Shown: piece after piece, positions 34,347-43,826 of the stretch | Layout of the letters: each line of letters opens with the position of its first letter | Position numbering within the stretch: the first letter of the stretch is position 1 | NCBI GenBank assembly: GCA_938023035.1 | Contig: CALIDI010000029.1 | Span: 53,740 to 117,739 of the forward strand | Reading direction: 5' to 3' | Source of the DNA: an uncultured Leptolyngbyaceae cyanobacterium | GTDB lineage: Bacteria > Cyanobacteriota > Cyanobacteriia > Leptolyngbyales > Leptolyngbyaceae | DNA: 64,000 nucleotides | The notes under the pieces: generated by a model | Databases searched by the model: none | What the model was told of the DNA's origin: nothing | The model's input: the letters and a program-made list of their open reading frames with translations, nothing else | Program-made: the position numbers and the translations under genes

Positions 34347-37300
34347 TTGGATGCATGGATATTCGCCTTGTTCATGCAATTGATTGGTCTCCCCCGACTA
34401 TCGCTGCAAACGCGCTGGTGCCGGAGGCGATCGCAATATTCAGGCAAACAGAGTATCCCTATCTCTTTGTGCTCTCCCCCTCTGATAGTCAACTCATTGG
34501 TTGGTTGACCCATCGAGAATTAGCGCTGTTAGTTGCCCTAGACGCAGCCTCTGCGAACTCATGCGTTGCGGCTGTGATGGTTCCACCCGTTTGTCTGCTC
34601 AAGGAATCGGATTGTCAGAGTATTGATGCGGTATGGACGTTCTTTGACCAGCATCAACGACAGATGTTGCCGATTGTGAATGATCTCGGTCAGCTTGTGG
34701 GAGTGATTACGGCAAACGGCTTATTGCAGGCTCTAAAGTCTAGAGAAAGAGATTGGTTCCAAAATCGGGGTGATCGCTCGGATGTCTCTCCCCAGCCCTC
34801 CAAGGGAGATAGTCATCTCCAGCGACAACTAAAACAAGCTCTTTTACTGCAAGATCTTACCCAGGCCATTCACGCCCAGCAAGAGCTTGAGAATTTGCTG
34901 AAGGTCACGACAGCCCAAGTTGGGCAACTATTCGGGGTGCGTTATTGTCATCTGTTGGCCAATCTCCCTGCAACCGCCACTCAACAACCGGTTGCCACTG
35001 AAGATTTAACGATTGAGGCGGCCCACGCTGAGATCTTGCGTCAGCTAGGTGAAATTTTTCTTTCGGCTGAGGTCGCCCACCCCCAAGCTCTGCGGCCGAA
35101 TCAAGCGGTGGCAATCGCAAACGTCTATGCCGAGCCACTCCTACAATCGATTGAGTCTTATTGCCAGCAAATTGAGTTAAAGTCAATGCTGGCCATTCGT
35201 ACGTCTTACCAAGAAAAGGTCAACGGCCTGCTACTGGTGCTAGAGTGCGATCGCTTTCGGCCCTGGACGACTCGTGAAATGCAGATCCTGGAAGTGATCG
35301 CCGCTCAGTTGGGAATCGCCCTAGCCCAAATTAGCTTATTAGAACAGGAAAAACAACAGCGAGCCACGCTCGAACAGCAAAATCAACGGCTACAGCAAGA
35401 AATGCAGGCGCGCCAAGCTACCCTCCTTAGCCTGCAACAGGCTGAAGAGCGCTTGGAACTCTTTTTCACGCAATCCCTAGATGGCTTCTTCTTCATGATG
35501 CTGGATCAGCCAACTCAATGGGACGATAGAACGGACAAAGACCAGGTGTTAGAGTATGTCTTTGCCCACCAGCGTATTACTAAAGTGAATGATGCCATGT
35601 TAAGACAGTATGGCACTAACCGCGAGAGTTTTCTTGGCCTGACACCCAATGACTTATTTGCCCACGATCGATTGCAGGGGCAACGGGTCTGGCGACAGTT
35701 GTTTGACCAGGGCAAGTTGCATATTGAAACCCAAGAACAGCAGTTGGATGGCACCCCAATTTGGATTGAGGGAGACTACATTTGCCTCTATGACGAGCAA
35801 GGCAGAATTACGGGCCATTTTGGCGTTCAACGCGATGTCACAGGCCGTAAACAGGCCGAGACCGCATTGCAAAGGCAGCAAGATTTTCTGCGCGGTGTCA
35901 TTGATATTCCCCCCAATCTGATTTTTGCCAAAGATTGGAACGGTCGCTTTGTATTAGCCAATCAAGCGACGGCAGAGATTTATGGCACAACCGTTGAAAA
36001 TCTAATTGGCAAAACCGACGCCGACTTTAACCCAAATCTGGCAGAGGTCGAACAGTTTCTACAGGCCGATCGGGAAGTGATCCAAACCAGGCAACCCAAA
36101 TTGTTGGATGAAACGGTGACCTCTGCAAAGGGTGAAACGCGCACTTTTCAAACGATTAAGAAACCCATCGAAGCAATTGATGGTCAGTCGATTTTAGTAC
36201 TGGGAGTCGCGACAGATATTAGCGATCGCAAACAAGCAGAAGCAGCCCTGGCCAAAAGAGAACGCTACCTGACCGCATTAGTCGAAATTCAACGTCGCCT
36301 ACTAGCTACCAAAACCAACCAGACCGACTACACAAAAATCCTCCAGCAATTGGGGGTCGCTTCTGGTGCATCTAGAGTTTATTTATTTGAAAATCGCCAG
36401 GATGCTGACGGCAACTTGTTCATGAATCAGCGGGCAGAGTGGTGTGCTCCAGGTGTCTGCCCAGAAATTGACAATCCCCTTCTACAAAACCTCTCCTATC
36501 AGGAGTTTTTCCCACGGTGGGCAACCGCCTTATCCCAGGGAGAAATTATTAACGGCATGGTGTCAGACTTTCCCCCTTCAGAGCAGGCAGTGCTAGCGCC
36601 CCAGGGCATCCTAGCGATTTTGATCCTGCCCATCATCGTAAGCAGGCAGTTTTGTGGATTTATCGGTTTCGATAATTGCGTCGCAGCCCAGGCTTGGGAT
36701 GCGCTGGAAGTGAGCCTTCTAAGCGCCGCGGCGGCAGCGCTATCTTTACATAAAGAGAGCAAACAGGCCGAGGCCGCGATCGCCAAGCTCCTGGTGCAAA
36801 CCCAAGAACAATCCCTTGCTTTAGAGAAAGCCAAAGATGCCGCCGAAGCAGCCAGTCGAGCCAAGAGCGAGTTTCTGGCAAACATGAGTCACGAGCTTCG
36901 CACACCGTTAAATGCCATCTTGGGCTTCACTCAGGTAATGAGCCGAGACCCCCACCTCAGCAGCGAAAATCAAGAATACGTCAACATCATCAACCGTAGT
37001 GGGCAACATCTGCTAAAGCTGATTAACGATGTTCTTGAGATGTCTAAGATTGAGGCAGGTCGGCTGAGGCTCCAGCTTACAGACTTTGATTTTTATCATA
37101 TGCTGGACACCATATACGAAATGCTCCAGCTTAAGGCAAGAGCAAAGCAGCTAGTCCTTACCGTTGAGCGACACCCCGATGTCCCTCAATACCTCTCCAC
37201 TGATGAAGGAAAACTACGTCAGGTTTTACTCAATCTGCTAGATAACGCCATTAAATTTACTCGTAGCGGTACGGTAACTCTGCGGGTCATGATGCACTCC

Positions 37301-38377
37301 TCGCAAGCTAATGAAATCAGCGAGAGCATAGAATCAGAACCGCAAACCTCCTCCAACCCCGCCGCCGCCCAGTTGTTGAAAACCCTCTGGTTTGAGGTAG
37401 AAGACACGGGTTGCGGCATTCCCCCTGAAAATTTGCCCCAACTGTTTACGCCTTTTATGCAGATCCGCACCGGGCAGCAACCCTCTGAGGGAACTGGGCT
37501 GGGATTAGCCATCAGTCAAAAGTTTGTCCAGTTAATGGGAGGAAAAATTACAGTCGAAAGTAGTGTCGGCCAGGGTAGCCTTTTTCGGTTTTGGATTCAA
37601 GCTGCTCTGGCTAAGACGGCAGAACCACCTCAGGTTCTATCGGCACAACGGGTGATACAGCTAGCACCTGACCAACCCTCTTACCGCATATTAATAATAG
37701 AAGACCACTGGGAAAACCAACAGGTTTTAGTCAAACTCCTCAAACCCGTGGGCTTCGAGGTGCGTACCGCCAGCGACGGACAAGAAGGGATGCTCTGGTG
37801 GGAATGCTGGCATCCCCATGCAATTCTCCTCGACATGCGCATGCCGATCATGGATGGGTACGAAGTCACCCAACAGATTCGAGCAAAAGAGGCGCATCAA
37901 CCACACCCATCTGATCAGGAAAGGCCCACGACAAAAATTCTTGCCGTCACTAGTAGTGCCTTTGATGAAGAACGCTCCACCATATTAGCAATTGGATGCG
38001 ATGACTTCATTCGTAAGCCATTTCGGCAAGAGGAGATCTTCGCCAAGCTGGCCTACCATCTGGGTGCCCGTTATCTCTGCGACACTACCGAGCAACCCCC
38101 TATGCGTGGGGCAAAGACCACGGCTTTTCACGTTTCTCCTTCAGCCCCTCTAGAAGCAGACTTAGCCTTAGATGCAATAGCCTTTCATAAACTCCCAACC
38201 GACTGGGTTCGCCAGTTCCATCAGGCAGCGATCTTAGGGAAAGATCGCCAAATGTTGCAATTAATTGATCAACTCTCCGAGTCAGATTTACCATGGGCGC
38301 AAACATTAAGGGAGTGGGTTAGCAATTTTCGCTTTGAGGAGATTATAGAATTAACCAAATCGATAGGAGAAAAATAG
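34343..38377 (+). CDS. Hybrid histidine kinase: CBS pair - GAF - PAS - PAS - GAF - kinase - receiver - tail
   Basis: A soluble sensor of 1344 residues. Order: two CBS motifs (about 5-130; HAIDWSPPTIAANALVPEAI; QMLPIVNDLGQLVGVITANG), GAF (about 165-335), PAS (about 375-510), PAS (about 515-635; DIPPNLIFAKDWNGRFVLAN), a second GAF (about 640-810), H-box LANMSHELRTPLNAILGFTQ, N box LRQVLLNLLDNAIKFTRSG, G boxes VEDTGCGIPPENL and GTGLGLAISQKFV. A receiver follows (about 1112-1240; PHAILLDMRMPIMDGYEVTQ), then the shared tail (LPTDWVRQFHQAAILGKDRQ). The GTG start overlaps the upstream stop; an ATG at 34355 is the alternative. CBS pairs suggest adenylate sensing. It is likely co-transcribed with the upstream kinase. 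Confidence 0.92.
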   Translation: MIGCMDIRLVHAIDWSPPTIAANALVPEAIAIFRQTEYPYLFVLSPSDSQLIGWLTHRELALLVALDAASANSCVAAVMVPPVCLLKESDCQSIDAVWTFFDQHQRQMLPIVNDLGQLVGVITANGLLQALKSRERDWFQNRGDRSDVSPQPSKGDSHLQRQLKQALLLQDLTQAIHAQQELENLLKVTTAQVGQLFGVRYCHLLANLPATATQQPVATEDLTIEAAHAEILRQLGEIFLSAEVAHPQALRPNQAVAIANVYAEPLLQSIESYCQQIELKSMLAIRTSYQEKVNGLLLVLECDRFRPWTTREMQILEVIAAQLGIALAQISLLEQEKQQRATLEQQNQRLQQEMQARQATLLSLQQAEERLELFFTQSLDGFFFMMLDQPTQWDDRTDKDQVLEYVFAHQRITKVNDAMLRQYGTNRESFLGLTPNDLFAHDRLQGQRVWRQLFDQGKLHIETQEQQLDGTPIWIEGDYICLYDEQGRITGHFGVQRDVTGRKQAETALQRQQDFLRGVIDIPPNLIFAKDWNGRFVLANQATAEIYGTTVENLIGKTDADFNPNLAEVEQFLQADREVIQTRQPKLLDETVTSAKGETRTFQTIKKPIEAIDGQSILVLGVATDISDRKQAEAALAKRERYLTALVEIQRRLLATKTNQTDYTKILQQLGVASGASRVYLFENRQDADGNLFMNQRAEWCAPGVCPEIDNPLLQNLSYQEFFPRWATALSQGEIINGMVSDFPPSEQAVLAPQGILAILILPIIVSRQFCGFIGFDNCVAAQAWDALEVSLLSAAAAALSLHKESKQAEAAIAKLLVQTQEQSLALEKAKDAAEAASRAKSEFLANMSHELRTPLNAILGFTQVMSRDPHLSSENQEYVNIINRSGQHLLKLINDVLEMSKIEAGRLRLQLTDFDFYHMLDTIYEMLQLKARAKQLVLTVERHPDVPQYLSTDEGKLRQVLLNLLDNAIKFTRSGTVTLRVMMHSSQANEISESIESEPQTSSNPAAAQLLKTLWFEVEDTGCGIPPENLPQLFTPFMQIRTGQQPSEGTGLGLAISQKFVQLMGGKITVESSVGQGSLFRFWIQAALAKTAEPPQVLSAQRVIQLAPDQPSYRILIIEDHWENQQVLVKLLKPVGFEVRTASDGQEGMLWWECWHPHAILLDMRMPIMDGYEVTQQIRAKEAHQPHPSDQERPTTKILAVTSSAFDEERSTILAIGCDDFIRKPFRQEEIFAKLAYHLGARYLCDTTEQPPMRGAKTTAFHVSPSAPLEADLALDAIAFHKLPTDWVRQFHQAAILGKDRQMLQLIDQLSESDLPWAQTLREWVSNFRFEEIIELTKSIGEK

Positions 38378-38956
38378 CGAGGTGCCATGGCTACTCTGTC
38401 TCCCTACTCTCCTCTCGCCTTTGCTTTCCGATGAGTCAGGCTCTCTTACAGAACTCGGATTACAGATTTTCAGGATAGGCCATTCATGAGCGCAGGCTAG
38501 AAACAAAAACCAAAATCCTTAATGACTCTACCTGATAAGCCTTGTATTTGGTAGATGAGAGCAGTTCGGCGCTCAGAAAATTGCCTAAGTTGTTGTAAAA
38601 ACAGATAAGTTTGTACATATCAAGATAAACCAATCTGTGATTTTGCCCATGACAAGTAAGTAAAAGACTTACTTTACTAGAAATCTAATTAAATCTAATG
38701 AATACTTCTGTCAAAATATAGCGCGAATAAAAGACAGTTTCTTAGCCCATCGATCAAGGTTTTAGAACACCTACTTGTGGATTCAACTTTGCTTGTAGAT
38801 TCAGCTTTGGGTCTCCAGAGTGCTGAGCTATATCTTCCTTATTGTTCATTCCTTCATTATTGTTCATTTATCGTTGTTAAGTTGATGAAGGACTCTATTC
38901 AAGGCATCGCTTTTTGGAAATGACCTTGTAATGTTGATTTATCCCCTTTCTTGAGT
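38378..38956. other. Intergenic region, no gene seen
   Basis: About 580 nt, AT-rich. There is a small direct repeat (CTTGTGGATTCAACTTTG, CTTGTAGATTCAGCTTTGG) near 38770-38810 and another (CTTATTGTTCATTCC, TTATTGTTCATTTATC) near 38840-38870. No ORF. Confidence 0.4.
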
Positions 38957-40822
38957 ATGCATTTACCTCATCTCCAATCACGATGTGCTCAAGCTTTGCG
39001 TGGAATATCACTCCGTCTAGTTCTGGTGGTGCCATTTGTCTTGCAAATTTCTGGAGCTGTCGGATTAACAGGTTGGGTATCGCTTCGGAATGGTCAGAAG
39101 GCGGTTCATGATCTGGCAACGGAATTGCGCACTGAAGCCAGCTCCCGAGTCACCAATTATCTGGAGAGTCAATTACGGTTTCCCCACTCAATCAATCAGT
39201 TAAATGCACATGCAATTCATGTTGGAGTGCTGGATTTGCAGAACTTTGAGCAGTTAGGGCAGGTGTTTTATCAGCAAATGAAAGCGTTTGATGTTGGCTA
39301 TATCAATTTTGCCAATCCCCAGGGGGAGTTTATTGGCGTTGAGCAACTCGCTGATAAAACTATTGTGATTAATGAAACCCGTAAACCCTTCCTGTCTAGA
39401 ATGTCGATTTATCAGCCCGATGATCAGGGAAATCGCCTGAAGTTAAAAAAAGTAATTGTGGACGAGCCTCCAGTTCAAGAAGAGGGCTGGTATGCTGATG
39501 CGGTTAAAGCGCAAAAACCATTATGGACTTCGATTTATCAGTGGGCTGATAAACCAGCGGTGCTATCTATTTCAGCAAGTTACCCAGTTTACGATCGCCA
39601 AAAACAATTACTGGGCGTGATTGGTGTCGATCTGATTTTGTCGAAGTTTAGTCTTTTCTTAAAACAATTAAGATTTAGTCCGTCTGGAGAAATTTTTATT
39701 ATTGAACGGGATGGGTTGTTGGTTGCTAGTTCCGCATCAGAACTGCCATTTCTGGTAGTCATGGGTGAAGCTCAACGAATGAATGCCGTTCAAAGTTCTA
39801 ATCCACTGATTAAGGCGACTGCCCAGTATCTCTCTAGCCACTTCGGTCAATATACGCAGATTCAAACGACCCATCAACTGAGTTTTTTGTTAGGGGGCGA
39901 TCGCCACTTTGTCCAGATTACTCCCTGGAAAGATACCTATGGATTGGATTGGCTAGTGGTGGTGGTAATGCCAGAATCCGACTTTATGGAGCAAATCAAC
40001 GCCAACACTCGCACCACTATCCTCTTATGTTTGCTGGCCTTAGCCATTGCTATGTTATCCGGCTTAGTTACCTCTCGATGGATTAGTCAACAGATTCATC
40101 ATTTAATCAAAGTAAGCCAAGACATTGCCAGCGGTGATCTTGATCAAGCCTCTGACGTGCAAATCATCAGAGAATTAAAAGAATTGTCTCAGGCTTTTAA
40201 TCAGATGGCCGCCCAACTGAAAGTATCCTTTTCTGAATTAGAAGAGCGCGTGGCTCAACGGACTGTTGAACTAGCGGAGGCAAAAAACGCCGCGGAAGCT
40301 GCCAGCCGGGCTAAGAGTGAGTTTTTGCAAGCGATGAGCCACGAATTGCGAACGCCCTTGAATGCCATTCTTGGCGTGGCTCAAGTTTTACAAAACGACA
40401 CCTCACTTCCAGCAGAACATCGGGAGCGCTTAAAAATTACCTATCGCAATGGTAATCATTTACTGGCTTTGATTAATGACCTACTAGAAATCGCTAAGAT
40501 TGGCGTAGATCAGGCTGATTTAGTGAGTCATCGATTTGATCACGAATTAAGGCTAAAATCAATAACCCAACCGCTGATCACAGAAGCACCCACTGATCAA
40601 AATCTTGTTGCAGCTCTGCAGCAAATGCCCCCGGAATGGATTGCACAACTTCATCGAGCGGCGGTGGTAGGGTTTGACCAAACGATTCTTGAGCTGGCAA
40701 ACCAGATACCGGTCGAATTGACCCCTCTAGCAGTGCAGCTCCGGGTCTGGGTCAGTGATTTTCAATTTGATCAGGTAGCTAATTTAATTCAACAATGGCA
40801 AGGTGATAACTCCTCTGACTAA
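38957..40822 (+). CDS. dCache-HAMP-HisKA protein without kinase ATPase domain, with shared tail
   Basis: A membrane sensor of about 621 residues. TM1 is LVLVVPFVLQISGAVGLTGW; a periplasmic double-Cache region (about 60-350; LLGVIGVDLILSKFSLFLKQ); TM2 is TTILLCLLALAIAMLSGLVT; HAMP follows (ISQDIASGDL-like, LSQAFNQMAAQLKV). The coiled coil leads to H-box LQAMSHELRTPLNAILGVAQ (about 460-520). The expected ATPase domain is absent: the chain passes directly from LINDLLEIAKIGVDQADLV to the shared tail (MPPEWIAQLHRAAVVGFDQT, WVSDFQFDQVANLIQQ). The frame is intact. The next gene, 40 nt downstream, encodes a receiver-kinase. It can receive phosphate only in trans. Start: ATG at 38957; a TTG lies at 38951. 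Confidence 0.9.
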   Translation: MHLPHLQSRCAQALRGISLRLVLVVPFVLQISGAVGLTGWVSLRNGQKAVHDLATELRTEASSRVTNYLESQLRFPHSINQLNAHAIHVGVLDLQNFEQLGQVFYQQMKAFDVGYINFANPQGEFIGVEQLADKTIVINETRKPFLSRMSIYQPDDQGNRLKLKKVIVDEPPVQEEGWYADAVKAQKPLWTSIYQWADKPAVLSISASYPVYDRQKQLLGVIGVDLILSKFSLFLKQLRFSPSGEIFIIERDGLLVASSASELPFLVVMGEAQRMNAVQSSNPLIKATAQYLSSHFGQYTQIQTTHQLSFLLGGDRHFVQITPWKDTYGLDWLVVVVMPESDFMEQINANTRTTILLCLLALAIAMLSGLVTSRWISQQIHHLIKVSQDIASGDLDQASDVQIIRELKELSQAFNQMAAQLKVSFSELEERVAQRTVELAEAKNAAEAASRAKSEFLQAMSHELRTPLNAILGVAQVLQNDTSLPAEHRERLKITYRNGNHLLALINDLLEIAKIGVDQADLVSHRFDHELRLKSITQPLITEAPTDQNLVAALQQMPPEWIAQLHRAAVVGFDQTILELANQIPVELTPLAVQLRVWVSDFQFDQVANLIQQWQGDNSSD

Positions 40823-40862
40823 ATAAGATTCTACCTTTCAAATTTGTTCTGAAAACAAAAAT

Positions 40863-42059
40863 ATGTTGAGTGTTGATTATAATCCCAGAGAGAAGCAGAG
40901 CATGACGCAACGGCGGACGAATGTATTTGTATCACAGGGCGATATTTTGCTCGTAGATGATACCCCCGATAATTTGCGGGTTCTGTCTGCAATGCTTACG
41001 AATCAGGGGTTTGAAGTCCGTAAGGCGCTGAATGGAGAACGGGCGATCGCTTCTGTTAAGACAGCCTCACCCGATTTGATTTTGCTAGATATTAAAATGC
41101 CTGAGATGGATGGTTATACCGTTTGCCAGCGCTTAAAAGCTGACCCTGAGACCCGCGAAGTTCCGATTATTTTTATTAGTGCATTAGATGATGCCTTGGA
41201 TAAAGTTAAAGCGTTCTCTGTCGGGGGCGTTGATTATGTGACAAAACCCTTTCAGGAAATTGAAGTTCTGGCTCGAATTGAACATCAATTGCGCATTCAA
41301 AAATTACAGCGACAACTGGTTGAACAAAATCAAGAATTGGTACGTTCTAACCGAGAATTAGAGCGATTTGCCCATGTTGTTTCCCATGATTTACAACAAC
41401 CACTTCAGAGTATTACAGGATTTGCCCAGTTAATCCAGCTAAAGTATCAAGATTACCCAGATGAAACAATTTTGAATTATCTGGATCGAATTCTTGATTC
41501 CGGTAGTCGGATGCAACGCCTGATTCAAGATTTACTCATCTACTCTAGGGTTGGTGGTGAAGCGTTGGAATTTCAGGAAGTTGACTGTAATCAAGTGCTT
41601 CATCAAGTGATCAATGACTTACAAGCTGCGATTATAGAGAAGCAGGCAATCTTAACCTACGAGCATCTTCCATGTGTGCTGGGCAATGAAACTCAACTGC
41701 TCCAACTACTACAGAATTTGATTGCGAATGCCATCAAGTTTGTTGCGCCTAATACAACTCCACAGATTAAAATTGCAGCCACAAAGCAGGCTGAGTACTG
41801 GTTATTTGAGGTGCAAGATAATGGCATTGGAATTGAAGCCCACAATCTGGAGCAAATTTTTGAGATTTTTCAACGAACCAAGGCGGCTAAAGATTATCCT
41901 GGAAGTGGTGTTGGATTGGCCACTTGTCGAAAAATCGTTGAAAATCACGGTGGAAAAATTTGGGTTGATTCTCAACCGGGCATTGGCACAACCTTTTACT
42001 TCACAATCAAGGATGCCAGTGCCAGCTTTGGGCAAACAACCCGATCTTTCTCGGTTTAG
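40863..42059 (+). CDS. Receiver-histidine kinase
   Basis: A soluble protein of 398 residues. The receiver (about 25-145) has GDILLVDDTPDNLRVLSAML, DLILLDIKMPEMDGYTVCQR and DYVTKPFQEIEVLARI. A short coiled coil leads to the H-box of the phytochrome type, FAHVVSHDLQQPLQSITGFA, then N box LLQLLQNLIANAIKFVAP, G1 FEVQDNGIGIEAHNLEQIFE and G2 GSGVGLATCRKIVENHGGKI. It lacks the shared tail. It follows the ATPase-less sensor by 40 nt and is probably its kinase partner. ATGs at 40863 and 40902 (MTQRRTN) are both possible starts. Confidence 0.92.
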   Translation: MLSVDYNPREKQSMTQRRTNVFVSQGDILLVDDTPDNLRVLSAMLTNQGFEVRKALNGERAIASVKTASPDLILLDIKMPEMDGYTVCQRLKADPETREVPIIFISALDDALDKVKAFSVGGVDYVTKPFQEIEVLARIEHQLRIQKLQRQLVEQNQELVRSNRELERFAHVVSHDLQQPLQSITGFAQLIQLKYQDYPDETILNYLDRILDSGSRMQRLIQDLLIYSRVGGEALEFQEVDCNQVLHQVINDLQAAIIEKQAILTYEHLPCVLGNETQLLQLLQNLIANAIKFVAPNTTPQIKIAATKQAEYWLFEVQDNGIGIEAHNLEQIFEIFQRTKAAKDYPGSGVGLATCRKIVENHGGKIWVDSQPGIGTTFYFTIKDASASFGQTTRSFSV

Positions 42060-42142
42060 AACTGTAAGTAGATAGTCTAATATCTTGCACCAGTGCATGT
42101 GAATCACTTTTCCTAGGTGCTCCATTTATGAAATGAAGGAGA

Positions 42143-42296
42143 ACATAGCACCTTTACAGGCCCTCATCCCCCCTCCCCTGTTCCCAACCTAGGAGCGGGG
42201 CGGTCAAGCTAGCTCAAAATCCCTCTCCCCAACCCCCCGCCCTCATTCATAGGGAAGTCGGCGAGAGAGAGTTGGAGTGAGGGCAAAGGTGACATA
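42143..42296. repeat. Repeat family A, copy 3
   Basis: CACCTTTACAGGCCCTCAT at the left and GTGAGGGCAAAGGTGACA at the right, with CACCTTT and AAAGGTG paired. The middle is more diverged than in the other copies. Confidence 0.7.
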
Positions 42297-42492
42297 CACC
42301 CAGATAAAGGGCGTTATGTCATGAGAGTTTTACAACAACGGTAAACATTTTGCTTGTCTACGCTCAAGCATTGTTTGCCTACTTTGGGTTAGGTGTCAAC
42401 CTTTCCGTTTACTTCTCCGAACTGTTGGACTAGACCGTCAACTAGTTGAGTTCAAAACATGAGTCAAATGTACTGCTGCAAAATATGAGCAT

Positions 42493-42527
42493 AAAAAAAT
42501 CCCTGCTCTGAGCCACCACAGCAGGGA
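42493..42527 (-). terminator. Intrinsic terminator of the small membrane protein gene
   Basis: On the minus strand, TCCCTGCT (42527-42520) pairs with AGCAGGGA (42507-42500) around a 12-nt loop and is followed by TTTTTTT. It lies about 225 nt beyond the stop of the gene at 42754, leaving a long 3' untranslated region. Confidence 0.85.
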
Positions 42528-42753
42528 AAACCGTTCTGTCGAACTAGAGAAAGCAAGAAGACAACTTGAAACGGTCTTAGCCTGACAATCGCCTTAGCTT
42601 GACGATTAAGGAGCGTGAGAAGGTCACTGCTCTACCCTGTTTATGCCCAAGTTCCTAAGTAGGGTTGAAGATCTCACCCTTCTTACGAGCCATCTAGTTT
42701 TCACAACTTGGGTAACAGCTACACCCTGCGACGCTTTAAGAAAGCCCAACAAC

Positions 42754-42984
42754 TCAAGCGTTGGTCAAGAACTGACTGGTATAAGCGTCGATCTTAAAGG
42801 CAGGAACTCGTGTAGCGTAATCAATCTCAGTTCCTGTGACTGCTGCAGAAAGCTTCTCAAAGGATTCAGAGCGCCAGTTGCGTTCATGAATGGGCTTTGA
42901 CTGCTCACCCCGGAAATAAGCTTGGGTACCCAATACTGCTGCCGCAACCCAACCAATCAAAAACAGTGCAATTAGGATGGTCAT
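42754..42984 (-). CDS. Small single-helix thylakoid-type membrane protein
   Basis: A protein of 76 residues. The N-terminal hydrophobic helix, MTILIALFLIGWVAAAVLGT, is followed by the conserved QAYFRGEQSKPIHERNW and a soluble tail ending YATRVPAFKIDAYTSQF. The sequence is of a type conserved across cyanobacteria. I believe this family includes the photosystem II accessory protein Psb35, but I am not sure enough to give the symbol. It is monocistronic with its own terminator. The strong ending and conserved charged segment show it is a real gene. Confidence 0.85.
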   Translation of the reverse strand: MTILIALFLIGWVAAAVLGTQAYFRGEQSKPIHERNWRSESFEKLSAAVTGTEIDYATRVPAFKIDAYTSQFLTNA

Positions 42985-43119
42985 AACCAGCCTCCTATGT
43001 AAATTTTTGTTTCTATCTGTAAACTAATGTAACAGAGACTTGTCAAAATTGCAATCTTGCTATTTGCAGTAAACCGTCTGTTTGGGGAGGGTTTACCCTA
43101 TATCGCTTCTATCGCTGAT

Positions 43120-43623
43120 TTAATGGCCACGCAGTTGTTTAACGAGATGGCGCAGTTCTGGCAATATCAGTCTTTGAGTTGCTAGCTTAACGGCGTTGCT
43201 GGATCCTGGCAGGGAGAAGATCAGTTTGCTCTGAAATACCCCAGCGATCGCCCGTGAGGCAATTGCCCGCGAGCCGATTTCCTGGTAACTCAGCCAGCGA
43301 AACAATTCCCCAAAGCCGGGCAGAGTTTTTTCTAGCAATTGAGCGATAGCATCATAGGTGGTATCTCTGGGGGCAATACCTGTGCCGCCGTGGATGATAA
43401 TGCTGTCTAGAGCCGGTTTTTGGCTAAGGGCGATGAGTTGTGCCTGAATTTGAGCGGGATCGTCTTTGAGAATGTGATAAGCGGCAATAACGTGTCCTGC
43501 CTCGGTCAGGAGTTGCTGTAATAACTGGCCGCTGCGATCGGTTTCAACCGTGCGCGTATCACTCACGGTCACAATGGCGCACTGTACTGATAAGGCATCA
43601 GTATCTGCATGGGGGATGGTCAT
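43120..43623 (-). CDS. moaB: Molybdopterin adenylyltransferase-like protein MoaB
   Basis: Acts in molybdenum cofactor biosynthesis, probably adenylating molybdopterin. The 167-residue MoCF-binding fold has VSDTRTVETDRSGQLLQQLL near the N-terminus, then the ligand motif IIIHGGTGIAPRDTTYDAI, and FSLPGSSNAVKLATQRLILP near the C-terminus. The length is typical of MoaB/Mog. It is the only molybdenum gene in the window. The ATG at 43623 gives MTIPHADTDALSVQCAIV; a slightly later start is possible. Confidence 0.92.
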   Translation of the reverse strand: MTIPHADTDALSVQCAIVTVSDTRTVETDRSGQLLQQLLTEAGHVIAAYHILKDDPAQIQAQLIALSQKPALDSIIIHGGTGIAPRDTTYDAIAQLLEKTLPGFGELFRWLSYQEIGSRAIASRAIAGVFQSKLIFSLPGSSNAVKLATQRLILPELRHLVKQLRGH

Positions 43624-43826
43624 TACCCAGTTTTCCTGCTTTTTTAGGGAATTGCTGATTCAAAAGATAGCGGTTGGTGCAGGCGGATGCGACTTTTCTT
43701 ACCATTGGTGCCTGAGAGCATCTTTGTCTCAGGTGCAAGTCTAGGATGATTCGCGTAGTATTGAGAAGAAGAAAGCCATCTGGCGATGGATGCTGTGTCA
43801 ACCCTGGTGTCTAAGGGGAAAATACG

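Noticed and set aside
40880..42059. Phytochrome identity for the receiver-kinase with an SHDLQQPL H-box
   Set aside because: The H-box type is shared with phytochromes, but no GAF/PHY chromophore domain or bilin Cys is present.
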